Positions 40,500-54,800 of a stretch of DNA of 64,000 bases are shown here, in pieces; within the stretch, counting starts at the first letter, position 1; each line of letters starts with the position of its first letter. The DNA comes from Endomychus coccineus. Its lineage: Eukaryota > Arthropoda > Insecta > Coleoptera > Endomychidae. A program made the position numbers and the translations under genes. A model generated the notes under the pieces. That model was not told the DNA's origin, made no database searches, and worked only from the letters and a program-made list of their open reading frames with translations. The stretch is taken from assembly GCA_958510875.1 (NCBI GenBank), contig OY294067.1:199828524-199892523 (forward strand), read 5' to 3'.

Positions 40500-43400
40500 C
40501 TGATTGACTCCAATCTATATGGTTTCCAGAACTGGAGTCTGAATTGAAATCACCTTAAATAGTAATTTCTATTTATTGGATTATTTGGTATCTCCATGCC
40601 GTTTAAGAAATCATATCCATATTAGGTGATACGTATCTAGTGATTTCCAAGTAATTATCCAGGATGATATATGTGAGGCTGTTTACGTTACCGATTCATT
40701 CTGTAAAGAGGTTGTTATTCAATTGGTACTTCAAAAACGTTTGTTTTGATGTATTATTTTTCGTTCAATTTACATGCCATTGCCATGTCCTAGATCAAAG
40801 CTCTTGCACTATTTCCTGGAATATAATGTACCATTCTACAGATTAGATTATCATGAGACGGATTTGTATAAATAAATCCTATCTAATGATTTTTTGTTCC
40901 TCCAATTCCATCTATTCTTCAATCTGTGTTGAAATGTTCACTATCAATAGCTATTGTTGAACGTTCTAGTGTTTTGAATCTTCCAATTTGAGTTGGCTTG
41001 TACACAGGTAGTTCTTATCACCTTTTCGGCAATGTTATATTTTTTCGACGTAAATGATCTTCAGTTTCCAACCACACTCCTCGTTTCATGTCCTCATATT
41101 ACTCTCATGTGTTCCAGTGATATCGTGCACCGATTTTGTTCTTCGGTTTCTCTGTTTACCAGTTGAACTGCACATCATTATCCTACTGGCTATGCTAAAT
41201 AGCCAGTTTATCGATTCGATCTGTGGCCTTCTGTGTTCCATGACCTTCTGAGTAGTATGATAATCGAAATCCCTATGCTCACGTTCGAATTTCGCAGGTC
41301 GACCAATGGAGAGGAGCATAGTGGTGCGGACAGCTAAAAGTAGAGTGGGTATTATGTGATATTATGAAATGTAATTCCTGAAGTTTTACAAGGAAAACAG
41401 GTACTCAACAATACAACACATTTTCTTCATCGTGCTTTCTTACTTAAGTATTGCCACATCACCTATATTGTTTCCAATTAGATTTGTTCTGCATAATACT
41501 TTGTTCGGTATGACAGCATTAAATAAAAGCTGAACATTTCAAAAGGTTTATTTACAATTTACTACCAATTTTAACTGGTACAAAAGCAAATATATTATGC
41601 AGTAACCAAACAGAGACTGTTCGTTATGCTAGCTGTCGCCATGATGCTTTTTCTTGTTAGACTATGGTCGTTGTCAAACTTGAAACGTTGCACAGAAGAG
41701 TAGATGATGTCAACCACTTTGTGAACAGTATTTCGTAGAATACAAACAATCGTATCACAATCTGATTCCATATAAGTTCACGAATCTATTGGGATGAAAT
41801 GCAGATAATTTAAGTGAATCTTGACCTCACTATTTTTGGGTAAAAATAACTGAAATTGGGCAAATATTCGATACAATCCGGTATATTCAACTGAGAGCTT
41901 CTATTTGAATGAATGTATACCTAAATAATAATTCTGAATTTATGTTGCTCCGACACTTCTGAAGGATAAGGAAATCAAGATTAGATAAATATCAAATACA
42001 CACTGTGAGAAACCTAGGCGGAACAACTACTGCCCCAGAGATTCAATTGATCCGATTTGAATCAAACACGGAATGAACTTCTACTCAAGCCTCGGAGATT
42101 TCCTACAAATATCTTGGAGAATATTAAGGTAATACGAATAAACACTCAATGTTCGACTAAGCGAATAGGCAAGCGTTCATACCAATCATTAATTTGCGAG
42201 CCTTCCAAATGAGTGAAATATGAATCGGTTTATTTGCTAAATATTCCTACTTGGATCCAGTAGATTCAATATTATGAACAACAATTTGTTGGAATCATCT
42301 CTATCTTTAAGATCAAGTGAATAATGCTTCATAAGCGATGGATTCAGCATACAAATTTGAAATCTCATCTTTCATTCTACAGTCTGGCAGTTATATACAA
42401 TACAATACAATGAGAGGATTGGAGAGAATACTTCATATGTATGTACTACAATTCACATAAGAAGAATATTTGTTTTCTTGTTTTAGGTTTTATGCACATC
42501 TACAGTTTCACTCCGATCTTCACCTTCGACAAAATAGGAAAGTTACTGTACAGATATTGTTGACAATTTGCTCACTAGACCTTCAAAACAATAGAAAATG
42601 CTGCTCACGGAACATTTCAAAAAAGCTACCACAACCACTATCTCCTTTTCACACTCCTTGAAGCAGATGAGTACTGTATCGAAGCACGAGCAATTATTTA
42701 TGACTTGTTGAAGGTTAACAATAGGGCGATCAAAATTCAAGAGTTTTTGAAATCTTCATGATTTTTCATATTCGAAAGAAGCGGCCTTTGTCATTTGAGC
42801 GATTACTTTCTTCCAGTCGTCGTTTGAGTCACCGAAGAAACTATGGTACTATTGGCTATTGGAGCGGAATAAATGGGCTGAACAACAAAATAGAATTGCC
42901 AAAACGATTTTGTTTCTGATGAGAAAGGATCTTCAATCCAAATATGTATGCATTAGTGTGATCCCGTGTCGTCGATGCATAGAATGAAGATGAGCCTATT
43001 TATGATTATGTCTTATTACATATTCAATACTTATCTTAAAAGAGATGCACTACAATGAAGTTTTGTTGCAGCCTTCATGTGGGATGAAACTGAACAGTTT
43101 TCTCCTCGGAATGGAATATACTTGAATGTTCAGAATCCCAAACAGAGCTACTCGTATTGATACAAATAAATCTTCTCAAGAGTGGGGAGTAAGTTTATAG
43201 TACAAAGAGTTATAGAATTAGATTTTTCGAATTATGAAGATAACTTAGATAATTCAGTATAGGATTATACATTATATTATATAAGAACCGAGATGCTGTC
43301 ATTGAATGAGTACTGTGAGAGTAATTGTTAACCATAATAATACTCAAACCTACAGTTCTCAATTCAAAACGATCGAACTTTATGTGAATGTGTGTGAATA

Positions 43401-43610
43401 ATTGATCTATAGCGGGGCATCGAAACGCATTGTGTTCATCAATGATCTACTATCCTTTCAGAGGTGACAACACGAATTTCAATTTCGAACCGCCAGATGA
43501 CGGCTCCACAACAATGCGTAGTGGATAGGAACACATATTTCATGTTAAAATCATCCTATAGACAATGTTCTCCAGATTGAACAGTGACGACACGTCTTTC
43601 AGTTTCCGAC
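40500..43610. other. No gene seen
   Basis: Intergenic or intronic AT-rich DNA. Short frames at 41054-41319 and 42470-42740 have no recognisable domain. Confidence 0.5.
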
Positions 43611-43616
43611 AGTTTT

Positions 43617-43990
43617 TTGGCTTCCTTCAGCGGAAAGAGCCAGACGATAAAGTCACTGTTCAACCATCTCCAGCAGAGATATGAATATCCTGTTGGGAAA
43701 TGTTTGGAGAACAAAGCTGTTCCAACACCATCTACCCGAAAAGTATGGCCGTTGTATTTCCGAATGTTTATCTCCGTCTCTCTTTGAACCGCGAGACCTG
43801 TTGTACCAATACGTGGAAATATGAATAATACCATCAGCGGAATCTATATTTCCGGTAGATGGTGTTGGATCAGCTTGAGTCTCTAAACATCTCCTAATCG
43901 GGTAATTACATCTATGCCGGAAATGTTTGAGAAGTGACTTCATCGTCTGACCCGTTTCGCTGAAGAGCTCATGGAAGGGCGGAACAGCTG
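43617..43990. repeat. Imperfect inverted repeat, ~130-bp arms
   Basis: 43625-43750 (AGACGATAAAGTCACTGTTC, CCAACACCATCTACC) is matched in reverse complement by 43850-43980, at roughly three quarters identity, with about 100 bases between. The conserved parts of the two arms translate to similar peptides on opposite strands (KSLFNHLQQRYEYPVGKCLE; KSLLKHFRHRCNYPIRRCLE). Either a decayed foldback element or an inverted duplicate of an old exon. Confidence 0.6.
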
Positions 43991-44764
43991 TACAGAGCTG
44001 AGAGCCGTATTGTCAAAACAAGGAAACAAGAATGAATGTGATAGAAGCTATGACGTTTCGTTCTCTTGTTTGGGTTTTGGGGAACTTTTCAATGATGTTT
44101 TCAATTGAAATTAAACCACTCTCAATAAGTAGTATATCACGCACCATGTTTTGGTTGCTGCAGAGTGGAAAGTGAATGATTTTCTACTATTTTCATTGGA
44201 GAAAACGATTCTTCGCTAATGGTATTAGTGAACGTCATCTAAAAACATTTCTTAATTGTTGGTAAACAACCTACAATCAAACTGCAGTATTTTTCAGTGT
44301 TATCCTCTCGTAATCCATAACGTAGCAGCCCGTGAACTCTTTGTTATCAAAAGTTAAGCAAAATTAACCATCCATGTCAGATTATACTTTTGTAAGGGTA
44401 ATTCAGCTTCACCACGTACCTCGGAGTTATTCATTTAGGTTAAATTCCATAAAATACCGACATTTGATTTTATTTCAGGATGAATTGCCTGTTCTGCAAA
44501 TTCATTTCAAGGCAATCGACTGCCACGTATCATTTTTCTTTGATAAATCAAGACCTACCGTTAAATTAAGTATGATCTTCCCTTCCTTCTTCAGAATCAA
44601 TTTTCGACCTCTCCTTTCTTTCCAAATCTTGCTTATATTTTTCTCAATATCGTATCGCCGAATACCAGCAGTATCGAATATTTCGTCCACCACAGCATGT
44701 AAAGACGATTGCAGGTCTCATATAGTAGTAATAACAATGGACAACTTTGCATCTGATTGATGCA

Positions 44765-45000
44765 CTTTTTGAAACTGGGCCGGATCATGGTTCCAAAAAC
44801 ACGTCATTATCGTAATTTCCAAAGTTTATAGGTTTTTATGCGTTATGCGAGAACGACGGTCAGCCAGAAAGTTGCGGCCGGGAATCCCCGCATCGCCGAT
44901 ACACCGAGAAGTGCTTATTTCGAAATGTTTTACCATTCTCGCAGCGCCCCCAAGGCCTTGAGCCCCTAGGCTTCAGCCTACTGGTAAATCAAGCTCTACG
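44765..45000. other. GC-rich patch, unidentified
   Basis: Local GC peak with GGCCGGGAATCCCCGCATCGC and CGCCCCCAAGGCCTTGAGC in AT-rich surroundings. No frame or RNA fold recognised. Confidence 0.35.
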
Positions 45001-45599
45001 TGTTCAATCAGGAGAACCAAAACTGTGTCTATAAAAGAAGTTTAGATCAAGTTTATGCTTCATAGTATAGTTCTCCATATTAATACATCGACAAAAGTGA
45101 ATTACTCATATGCATAATACAATAATATCAGAGGGAGTCAACCTCAAATCATAAATAGTTTGTTTGGGACATGAAAACCTTGCAAATACTATTACAGGTG
45201 CATCAATATAATCATTCAGTTGGTATTTAATTATTTTCATTTTGTGTCGTTCAGTATTGATTGTCGCTTGTTTCCCGGTAATTCTGTTCTGTCTCTGACA
45301 AATGAATCAACTGGAAAACCTGCTCCGAATCCAACTGTCTGTACTTGATTAAAGTTACGAGTTTCTTAAATCTTCATGTGCCAGTGGTCACGAATTGCCA
45401 CTATATATCGACCTAACGTTGAATAAGTACTTGATGCATTTCATTGTTGAATATTTTCTTATGGCAAATTCCATAATGTACTTCTAACTGATCAATTGTT
45501 ATAAAATAAACAGAAGGAACCATTATCCCAATTAATCCATATTTCATTTTCCGTCATATTTAAACAACCTCACTAACTGTGCGGAGCGCTACTTGAACC

Positions 45600-45965
45600 T
45601 CCTGTAAGAAGGTTGTTTCTGATTCTAGTATAATTACAAGCATGTCTCCGTCATTGTCGGTTCAGATTAATTGCGTGCTTTTCTTTCTCTGTCTTTTTCA
45701 GTTCGGGTAGGGAACTCGTCGCCAGTACGCTTCCGACTGTCGTGTGGTTCACAACGCCACCGTTTCAGTCGATCGGCAACGTTATTGGGGTTCGCGTCAC
45801 GCTGGTAGACAGCTTCACAGTATGCGACGATTTTTCAGCTAGCTTCTGAAAAATTATTATCTGTTCCGGATTTCCGGTGTCTACGTCTTGTACGCGTATT
45901 TATTTTCGTATCTCTCCGCCGTCGAATATCGAAATTAGTGAAAGCTATCTGTGCTACAAGGATTA
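45600..45965 (+). promoter_or_regulatory. Possible promoter and 5' untranslated exon
   Basis: A CpG-containing, GC-richer block. A T-rich run ends in TTTTTCAGTTCGG at about 45705-45715, which fits an insect initiator (TCAGT). The following 250 bases are rich in CG dinucleotides (GGAACTCGTCGCC, CAGTCGATCGGCAACG) and lack a long frame. It could be the first non-coding exon of a gene with very long introns; no downstream exon was identified. Confidence 0.3.
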
Positions 45966-48239
45966 ACTGTGTCTAAGGATATCTTTCTATTTTATGTATT
46001 ATAATAGGAAGTAAAGGGATTATTGATGAACTTTTGCATCGTACAGAATAGGGAATGGACTGTTTACTTCCTATTTCAACGAAGTATGTAAAGATTCCGT
46101 GCCGTTGGATTATTAAGTGAGATTTGGAAGAAACGCCAAATAAACCTGAAAGGATTAATGTGAAAAAGTGAATAATTCTTGTCTAATTGCTATTGTGCCT
46201 TAGTGTGAATTATGTTAGTTATTTCGTGTAATGATCGATCCCTTCTTATTATCGAAATTGTAAGTATTCCATAAATAGTTCAGTAATTTCCGGGTTGATT
46301 TGGTATGATGATGATGAGAATCTAATAGTGAATTCATGGTGAATGCGACATTGAGGGTACCTATAATTGAATCGGATACTGAACTTAATAGGTGTTTTTC
46401 TGATGATTATGCAATATATTTTAACAACATCATGATAATTAGGTATACGAAAAAACGCAAAACCGTATGGATAATTTGTAACAATTGTTATCAACTCGAG
46501 GAACAATTTATCGAGGAAATAATAATATGTGACTTTTAATGTGACCTAGCACCAAAATACTTGAACATTTTATTCCAACTATGAATGATCATGATGCTGG
46601 AAATCTCATCAAGAATATCAATAACAAAATGATCCACCAAAAATATTCTAATCTAGTCTCTTGAATGACAACTTTTCCATAATAATCTGCAAAAGGACCA
46701 ATTCAGATTCCAACAAATTGGTTGCAACATTTATGTGAAATCATCTAGTTGATCGATAAGATATGAGCTAGGTATTGTATTTGCAGAGGATAAATACAGA
46801 TCAGTTTGATATGAATTGACTACATAGTCAGAATATCTACTTCTCCCGTTTTTATCGATCGTTGCAGTACAAATGTTCCATGAAAGCTTCTCCTTCCGAA
46901 TTAGAGACACAGTTATAAAAATATGGCGGTATCGAATTTTCACAATAATTTATAGTTAATCTGATAACGTCATTTGTCCTAATACGAGTTACTTTGAAAA
47001 GCTAAAACATGGCTTCCATCTCTGCAGAAGGAAGCGTTTAAGATCTTAAAAAGGAGTTTGTCAATATATACTCAGAACATGCAGATGATTGAAATAATCC
47101 AAATAATTTTCATCAGAATCTGATAACAGATTCTTAATATGGGTAAACCAATATTACTTCATTGTTTATCCGTCGCTAGAGATATGTTTTAACTCAGATT
47201 TTAATATGTATGGCTAATAATTCTACATTTGATACTCGAAAATCTGCACTGAATTATTTTTGTACTGCTGCACTGATAGATGTGTAGGTACAGCCTTGCT
47301 TACTGAACTATATTTTCTCATTCGTTTCAGTATAATTTATAACCATAAGAGCTGAATTCTTACCCGAGTTCTTACCACTATAATCAAACAGAAATAAAAC
47401 AAAATACGCTATATGGAAAGAAACTGTTTGATTTATATTCCCGACTCGATTAGTTCATCATTTCTCTGGAAAAATTATATTAATATGATTGGTTGTTATC
47501 TGAGTTATTATCATAAAAATCCATTCATGAATTTGAGATTCTTCCCAAACAGGGTATAATCTCAGCGATTAATATATTGAATAGGTGGTAAGGATAAATT
47601 GTAAAAATACGTTACCACCAGTATCGTTTCCATTACTGGCTGTCAATGACATCTGACAACATATCGAACCAGTTCTGACCTAACCGTGTAGTGTTAATAA
47701 TCAAGAGCACATATATATTTTTTGCAATAATTGATAACCAATTCAAATACTATCCTACCAAAACCATCGAACACTATGAAATACCATTGCAAAAGTGGAA
47801 TCTCAGTAAACTGCAGGGCTGGGCTTATTTAAATCAATTGATTCATATCAGGATAAAATCATGACTGAAATCAACTGATTTTTGAGAAATTCAAATCAAA
47901 ACTCAGAACCAACAATAGTTTTGAAAAATTTATTGAATGAATACTGAAATCTAAAAACAAAACTGCATATTAAAACATACATAACATATAATGTAAAACG
48001 TATAGTACACGCTCTTAACTGAACAATTCAGCATGTTAATCATTCACATTAACACACTTAATCTTAATTCTCATAATAATGCTTGAACAAAAATACTAAT
48101 TTTCCTGTCTTTTCAATCCCCAGTCTTTAACTTATATCGGATGTACCAGCCCAAAGGTACTGAAAACTCGTTTCATTGAAGCTGAAGAAGCAATTGCATG
48201 AAGAAATTATTTCAACAAAGGTATCTGTTTTTTGATTTC
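45966..48239. other. No gene seen
   Basis: AT-rich DNA; the short frames at 46249-46943 overlap on both strands and carry no motif. Confidence 0.5.
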
Positions 48240-49480
48240 TGGTTCATCATCAGCTTGTGATAGTCACCACTGAATTCCATTGACGGTTTTAGTAATTTCT
48301 TCAGAGAACATAATATTTTTGAAGAACTGAGCATCAAATTTTATTAGTAATGGCAATAGTTCGCTATTACCATACCATCGTGGAAAGGTGTTTATTGCCT
48401 GTTCATGTATTCGCTTGAATTTTGATTTTGTTGAATTAATAGTTATAGATCTGCACCACCTCCAAAAACATTTCGTGAGTTTCCCTATTATTCCACGGCA
48501 TTTGAAAGGATAGCACCTTTTTGCTGTAAAGTATCCAGAGCGATTGACATCGGTTTTGAGATCTTTGAGTATTCTTCCGCACTGCGTTTGATGCCAATGT
48601 TTGAAACTTTTGGAAGATTGAATGATTAATTGTCTCTCTGTTCCCCTCACACATTTGAAGCATGATGTTTCAATGGGAAATATATATTTCTAATCAATCG
48701 GTATCACTACTCCAACGCACATCACTTGGCATCACTAGTGTTTCACCACTAGCCTGCCTAAATTGTGTGGTTGCTAAATGATTGTTGCGGAAGTACTTCA
48801 CCACCTGGAACCCTTTTTTCGATATTCTTGATTTCCAGATCCTTACACAATTGATTCAAAATATGACCTGAACAACCATAGGCTATAATTTCAGATTCTA
48901 TTTTTCCTTCAAATGCTTTTTCTCATACCCACCATATTTGCAGCGTTGTCAGTAACAAAAGACTTCACATTGCATTAGTGTTGTAATTCACATAAAAAAA
49001 TCAGGTCACAACAAATCATTGTCAAATATTCTGAGGTATGTGGCTGAACAATGTATCTACAGTTTCATACAGAAATGCTTGTCTTCCTTCAGGTGTAACC
49101 ATGGCGCACGCAACTGGCTCTTGTGAATGTTTGACCATTCATCAATCGACTTATTGACACTGCGTCCTGAGAGCAAAGAAAACCAATTCCTTTCCTTCAG
49201 CGTAAATTTCATCTAGAAGTGTTGTAGATATGGTTTTGGGGTATGACGGGGTATAGCCATGTCTCAATAATTGGTTAGCTTTTTGACTTGTATATTTTCC
49301 ATGCATCGGAAACTAGAGTTCGGAGCAAAAATTGCTTCCGCAATCTGTTTGTCAATATTTTGTTCCTTGGCTGATGTTGCTTAGGATCTTCGGTTTTCCT
49401 CTTATTTCCATGTAACCATGTGAATATGTCGATCGGCCGGTCTACATACACCTCGACATACACCGTCCTGCTGTTTTTGG
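48240..49480 (-). pseudogene. hAT-family transposase relic
   Basis: Reading the minus strand from 49480, a basic N-terminal stretch (FLLRTLVSDAWKIY, KANQLLRHGYTPSYPKT) is followed by TTLLDEIYAEGKELVFFALRT, then VTDNAANMV and AYGCSGHILNQLCKDLE. VVKYFRNNHLATTQFRQASG and MPSDVRWSSDTD come next, and a helical region at 48650-48264. D-N-A-A-N-M, the G-C-S-x-H-x-L-N block and K-Y-F-R-N-N-H are hallmarks of one insect hAT group. Several stops and frame changes break it. Confidence 0.75.
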
Positions 49481-49499
49481 TGAATTATATTTTATTTTA

Positions 49500-51300
49500 G
49501 GTTTATAATACTCATCGAATGAAAATTAATGTAAAGTTACAATGGATATGTACGATTGATATTAAAAATTTATACCTATTATTCACTGAGAGGAAAAAAT
49601 CAAATTAATCATGATTTTTTCATTTAAATCAACGATTTTTGATTTTGTAAATTAGAATCAAGATTCTCCCAGCCTTGGTAAATTGCAAGGAATCTCGACA
49701 TGCCTCGAATTTGATTAATTTAATAGATAAGTTAACTAACACAGCATAACAAACTCAAACTATTTATATCTGTAGGCAACCCATGTCGTAACATTCAAAA
49801 AGATGATGTTCGAAGATATAGTGATCCCCTTTATTATGAACTGTAAATATAACACAGATGCAAATGTGGATGTGATAACACATAGAAAATAATTGCTCTA
49901 ACACAGTGACATATTATTCAATTCGTAATGAATTTTCACGAAATTCTGTAATGAACTCGGTCGTATTTCAACTCCAGGTCAATAACTTGTTTTTGTAATG
50001 ATGTATGAGCTCCAAATTACATTTGGGGCGTTCAATAGCCTCGTGGAGTCTAGTCATAAGCGTCCTGATTCTCTTCAATGTGAAACTTTACACATGTAAA
50101 TTATGTTGGAGTTCTTGAGCCTCACCCGTAATCAGAGGAAGTTAACTCTCCAAACCTATTTTTATAGAGCAGAGCATGCAGACGAGTCATCTCATGTGTT
50201 TCTAGCATGGTTATGCCGCACAATTCTCATCATTTACAACTTGGCTTCGAACGTGAGCTCTTATCGATAATGATATGTAGATGTCTTTGTGCCAAATATT
50301 CAAGTAATATTTCTTGTCATAAACATTTCGGGGTCATTACAGTTTGATCTCAATTTTTTTTGCTTTTGAGGTTATTATTCAGAGGAAATATTTCAATTAT
50401 CTTCCGGGATAAAATATGATGCATTTCGGGAATATTCTCTCAAACAGGCATCAATACTTCAGAAGTCAAAAAGTTGAATTTTAGTTTTCCAACATTGCTT
50501 GAATTATGACAGAATAATAGAAGTGAGAGTAATCGAGTTCTGCCTAATAATTGTTTTTAGTTAGGCTGAGAAAATTGCAATACTTCCTATAGGTTATGCG
50601 TAAAGAATCATAATGTTCTAATTAACTCACAACACAATATTTGTCAACTGAAAAGAATCTTGCAAAAAATCGATGATTTGTCACATCAATATTCATATTT
50701 TGATCATAATTTTTGCTTTCACATGTTGAATTCATTCCATTATGATTTTTTCCTCAATTTTGCTAGTGCTTCTTCAATATTGCAATGTTTGATCGTTTTA
50801 TTGGATCCACGACCGATATTCAATCACGTTTCATAACAAACTGAACTCCTGCTCAAAATGTAAGCAGTGAACAATGATCGATTTACTCATTCCAACGCTA
50901 CCGTAAGAATCCAATGGAGCTTCTGGTTTCAATATTCAAATCTTCTGAAAGCAGTAGAGAGGCTGATCAAAACTGTTTCTTTTGTCTTTTTTATTATTTC
51001 AAGTTATGTCAATAAAATCACTTCAAAACCCAAATTACTATGACAAAAAATTTAAAGTTGCGTTTTGAAAGTCATGGCGAAGAAAGATGCGTTTTGTTAA
51101 TCAAAAGTCAGGTTATTTGTTCGAATTTTAGGTATATTGGACCTCTGATGTTTATACTTTTATTACTTAAGTACAAAAAGTTTGAGTTATCATGTATATC
51201 TCAAAAGCAATACAAAAAACGTGTACTCAAAAGGAAATCAGGAGCCAAATCTTTGGTCAGGAAGAAACATTGAATTGTCAAAAGAAATTATGAATATCTT
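49500..51300. other. No gene seen
   Basis: AT-rich; a 77-codon frame at 51040-51273 is basic at its end and has no recognised domain. Confidence 0.45.
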
Positions 51301-51323
51301 GTTCACAATCGTCACACATCATT

Positions 51324-51870
51324 TCAGTAGGTACATCCTGCTTCCTCGTCCTCTTCTACCTGTTCATTGAAATTTCTGTTAACTAATTCTTTATACCATT
51401 TCAGAGCATCATCCTCTCCCCAATTATCCTGGTAATGGTTCAGAAAAGTTTCCATATTTTGTAGCTTTATGTGCTTTACATCATTGTTCAAATCAATTTC
51501 TTTGAATATATTCAATGAACATCCACGTTTGAAATGAATCTTCTCAAAACCAAAACTATAAGCATATGCGAAATATATGAATTTTTGTTTCGTCCGCTGT
51601 ATCCATCAGCAAATTATAAAGTTGCTAGAGTATTCGTCAACAAATTCATATGACAGCAGAAACTGACACAAGGCAGAACCTATTTCATTTGTTCCTGCTC
51701 AGCTAAATTTTCTGTCCAAGTGTGAGAAGTTAGGCTCTTTGGTTGGACATCAATGGTGTAATTGTATAACCCTGGTTGACGTAAATGAAACGCCTCTCCT
51801 ATGTTAGGTTTAGGAAGTACTCGAACCTGCTGTAGGTCAAACCAAAAAGTTGCAGACTCCTTAGGCACTT
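51324..51870 (-). pseudogene. DUF7869-like mobile-element protein fragment
   Basis: 51868-51680 reads ATFWFDLQQVRVLPKPNIGE, AFHLRQPGLYNYTIDV and HTWTENLAEQEQ, which matches the start of the DUF7869 domain (F-D-L-Q-Q-V ... P ... Y-x-R-Q-x-x-x-Y-N). Such proteins occur in many arthropod repeats. A second frame (51515-51324, EDDALKWYKELVNRNFNEQV) lies downstream in the same direction and may be its continuation or the tail of another copy. Stops separate them. Assignment rests on motif memory only. Confidence 0.45.
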
Positions 51871-51899
51871 TTTAAAGATATTCATGGAATTGTTTTGTC

Positions 51900-54800
51900 C
51901 TTAATGTATGAATTTTGAAATCATTCATTCAATTATTTTTTTTGTCGCATTCTTTATGGTGTTCTTTAGTCAAGTGCGAAGGCTGCAAACATCAGTGACA
52001 GGGGAGCCAAAACATATATTATGATCTCAAACAAAAAAATTATAAATGATCGATGTTCAACTTTCATATTAGCATATCACAGATGAATCGTATATCCTAT
52101 CCAATCAATCGATCCTAATGCGCAGATGATAGATATACTCTTATGGATTTACCCCTACCCTAATATAGTGGCTATCTGCCTTCTAGATTTTCTATGAAAT
52201 TCTTCATGATTCAGTTGATGTTTTTCCGACACTAATGTCATTTCTATAGCACCGTTCATGATAAATCATCAAAATCTGATGAAATTTAACAAAACTTACA
52301 GAACACATGCAGTCCCAGCTGATTCCTCAAAAGTTGCAGTTTGAAAATTGGTTTCTAAAATTGCGATTTGGTATTCACAAGCTCAAGAGAAAGTTGCGTT
52401 TGCATATCTGGAGTGTAGTTTTATATGAGAAAATTTTCGTTTTGAATGACAATGAAGCATAACCGTGAAAGAAGCTTGATAGGAGAGTAAGGCGCCATCT
52501 ATATCACAATAACTCAATTTTTATCAAAATTTTGTAGATCATCTCGTCAATATATAATCCAATACATAACTGTTATCATCCAATAATAACTATTGATGAC
52601 CGGATTTCTCTACAACGGAATATCAATCTTTACATTTTGTAAACTTTTCTATTTTGTTCATTTAAACCTTAATAATTAGTACCTAGTATAATCTTAAAGT
52701 AATCGATAATGCAAATTATGCAATACTTACAACTCGACTCACAATAAAGGAGTAGCAATATGATATTAGCACTGAACGATGTTGGAATATTCAATTTCCA
52801 ACATGCCGTCACCTTTGAATATGATATGTGTGATATGTGAAATATTCACACTTGCAGATGTTGGAATATACAACAATAATTATACATAATTGTATTCATT
52901 CTAGTACTGTATTATTATCAAATACTCAGAATTAAAGGAGAAATGTTCTAGGGATGAAGAGGGCACTGAATATTATAAATTCTACCATGATTATTAATTA
53001 GATTTCATTTCACTACTAATAAAATTAGCTGTGAAGATTTTGAACAAAACAAAAAATTTTAAAGTTTGATGTTAAATACAAATTTTGATAAGAAAACAGA
53101 TTTTCCAGGAAATTGGAACTTCTTTCATGTGCGTTTATGCAAAAGTTCTGAAAGCGTTCGCAGTGACGAAGTTAAAACTGTCCGAAATCACGAAAGGTTG
53201 AAACTTTCATGTAACGAACTATTTCGTTAGGTACTGGTTGTGAATTCACTCCCCGAACAAGAACTAAGAAACCTCTCCAGAAGATTGTCGATCGGCTTCT
53301 TGAATTGAAGAGACATAATGATGTTTTAAATTTTGTTCTGAATACTCATTCCGTTGCATCCTTGATTGTATCTATCTTCTGTAAATTTCACCAATGAGAT
53401 ATTCGTATGGTTTTCCCTCAAAGAATTAAGTTTATACAATATTCAAATGAGTCTATTCATTCGTCATGTGTAAGAGATAGGTTTCACTGTAATAATGGTA
53501 CTAAATCTAGTAAGAATTTGAAGGTACTTTGAGAACAACCACTCGTGAAATATGATTCAATTTAAATTCATCGAATATTACTTGATGATTTCAGGTAGGC
53601 ATAGAAGTTGAATAAACTATTCAAAGTTAGGTTTATAACTATGACAGCTTCATACGAATGCACTATATAATAAACACATTATGGTACATAAGAGATTATT
53701 GAAATTTCAATTATTGTGAGCTACGATTGATATGATTAATAAAAATTATGAATACTTTGAACATAGAGCAATATTCGGAGGAGCATTAACAAATTATCAA
53801 AGTAACTTGAAGTTTCGCTCGAGGTGTAATGAGTTAAAATTATTTTTTACCAACATTCTCACTTTTTTTTGATATTACGTTATTCGGATGTGTACATTAT
53901 ATTCTCAGGTATACGCATTCCAAAATAATTTCGAAAGTTTTATATTTGTCACATAGCAGGTAAAGCGAGAGGTGAGGTGGTTGATCTGTATGTTGTGTTT
54001 GAATTGATATCTAGCTAACTCGGAAATTTTTCCTGAAGATCATGTATGGCATGTAAGCATTAGATGAATCGATGAGATGTTCGTTCAACTACGTAATTGA
54101 AATTAGATCATCCAATGCCTTATGAAATAATATAATATTTTCGGTCATATCTCATAGTTTGGTAATAATTCACTTGTGGATGTGTCCTAATTTTATAGGA
54201 AGAATTTGCACCTACCCAGATAATAATATTATTATTATATTTAGAAACGGGTATCAATATACTCAATGTTACCTAAGTATGTTGTTAAATTCTCGATTTT
54301 GTTCACTGAACTGGATTAATGATTCTACTTCTATTCGTGCATGAATGCCGTTACAAATAAATCAGAAAGTCTTATCAAGAATTCCAAAGATACGCATAAT
54401 CTGAGTATTCTGAAAGTTCGTTCATTCAATGGAGGCCTTCCCGTCAAGAAATTATTTTTCAGTATAAATGGTATATACCGAGGTATTTACCATGTCGCTG
54501 TAGTTTGGATTATAATCTTCAAATTTTTGACGTTATGTGGACCCTTAATTAGGTAGGTACTATAGGAAAATTCTCAATACGTTGAAATGAAAATGCTAGG
54601 GTTCTAAGTGAATTACTGTCGAGCAATTCAAGTTACTTTCATCAGAGGAGACACGAAGATAATTTCCGCTGTTAGAAGTGGTACGTCGTGCCGTTGTATC
54701 TTGCATAAAACCGATTTCTTCCATATCTCAAGTCTAAAATGAATTTCGGCTTTTATTATCAGATCACGTTGGGTCAACACTATCTAGAAATTTCTTAATA

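Noticed and set aside
44374..44760. 128-codon frame
   Set aside because: Overlaps an equally open antisense frame (44502-44693), no recognised motif, AT-rich hydrophobic composition.
48264..48663. Independent genes on the minus strand
   Set aside because: They continue the hAT relic and are degenerate fragments of one transposase, not separate genes.
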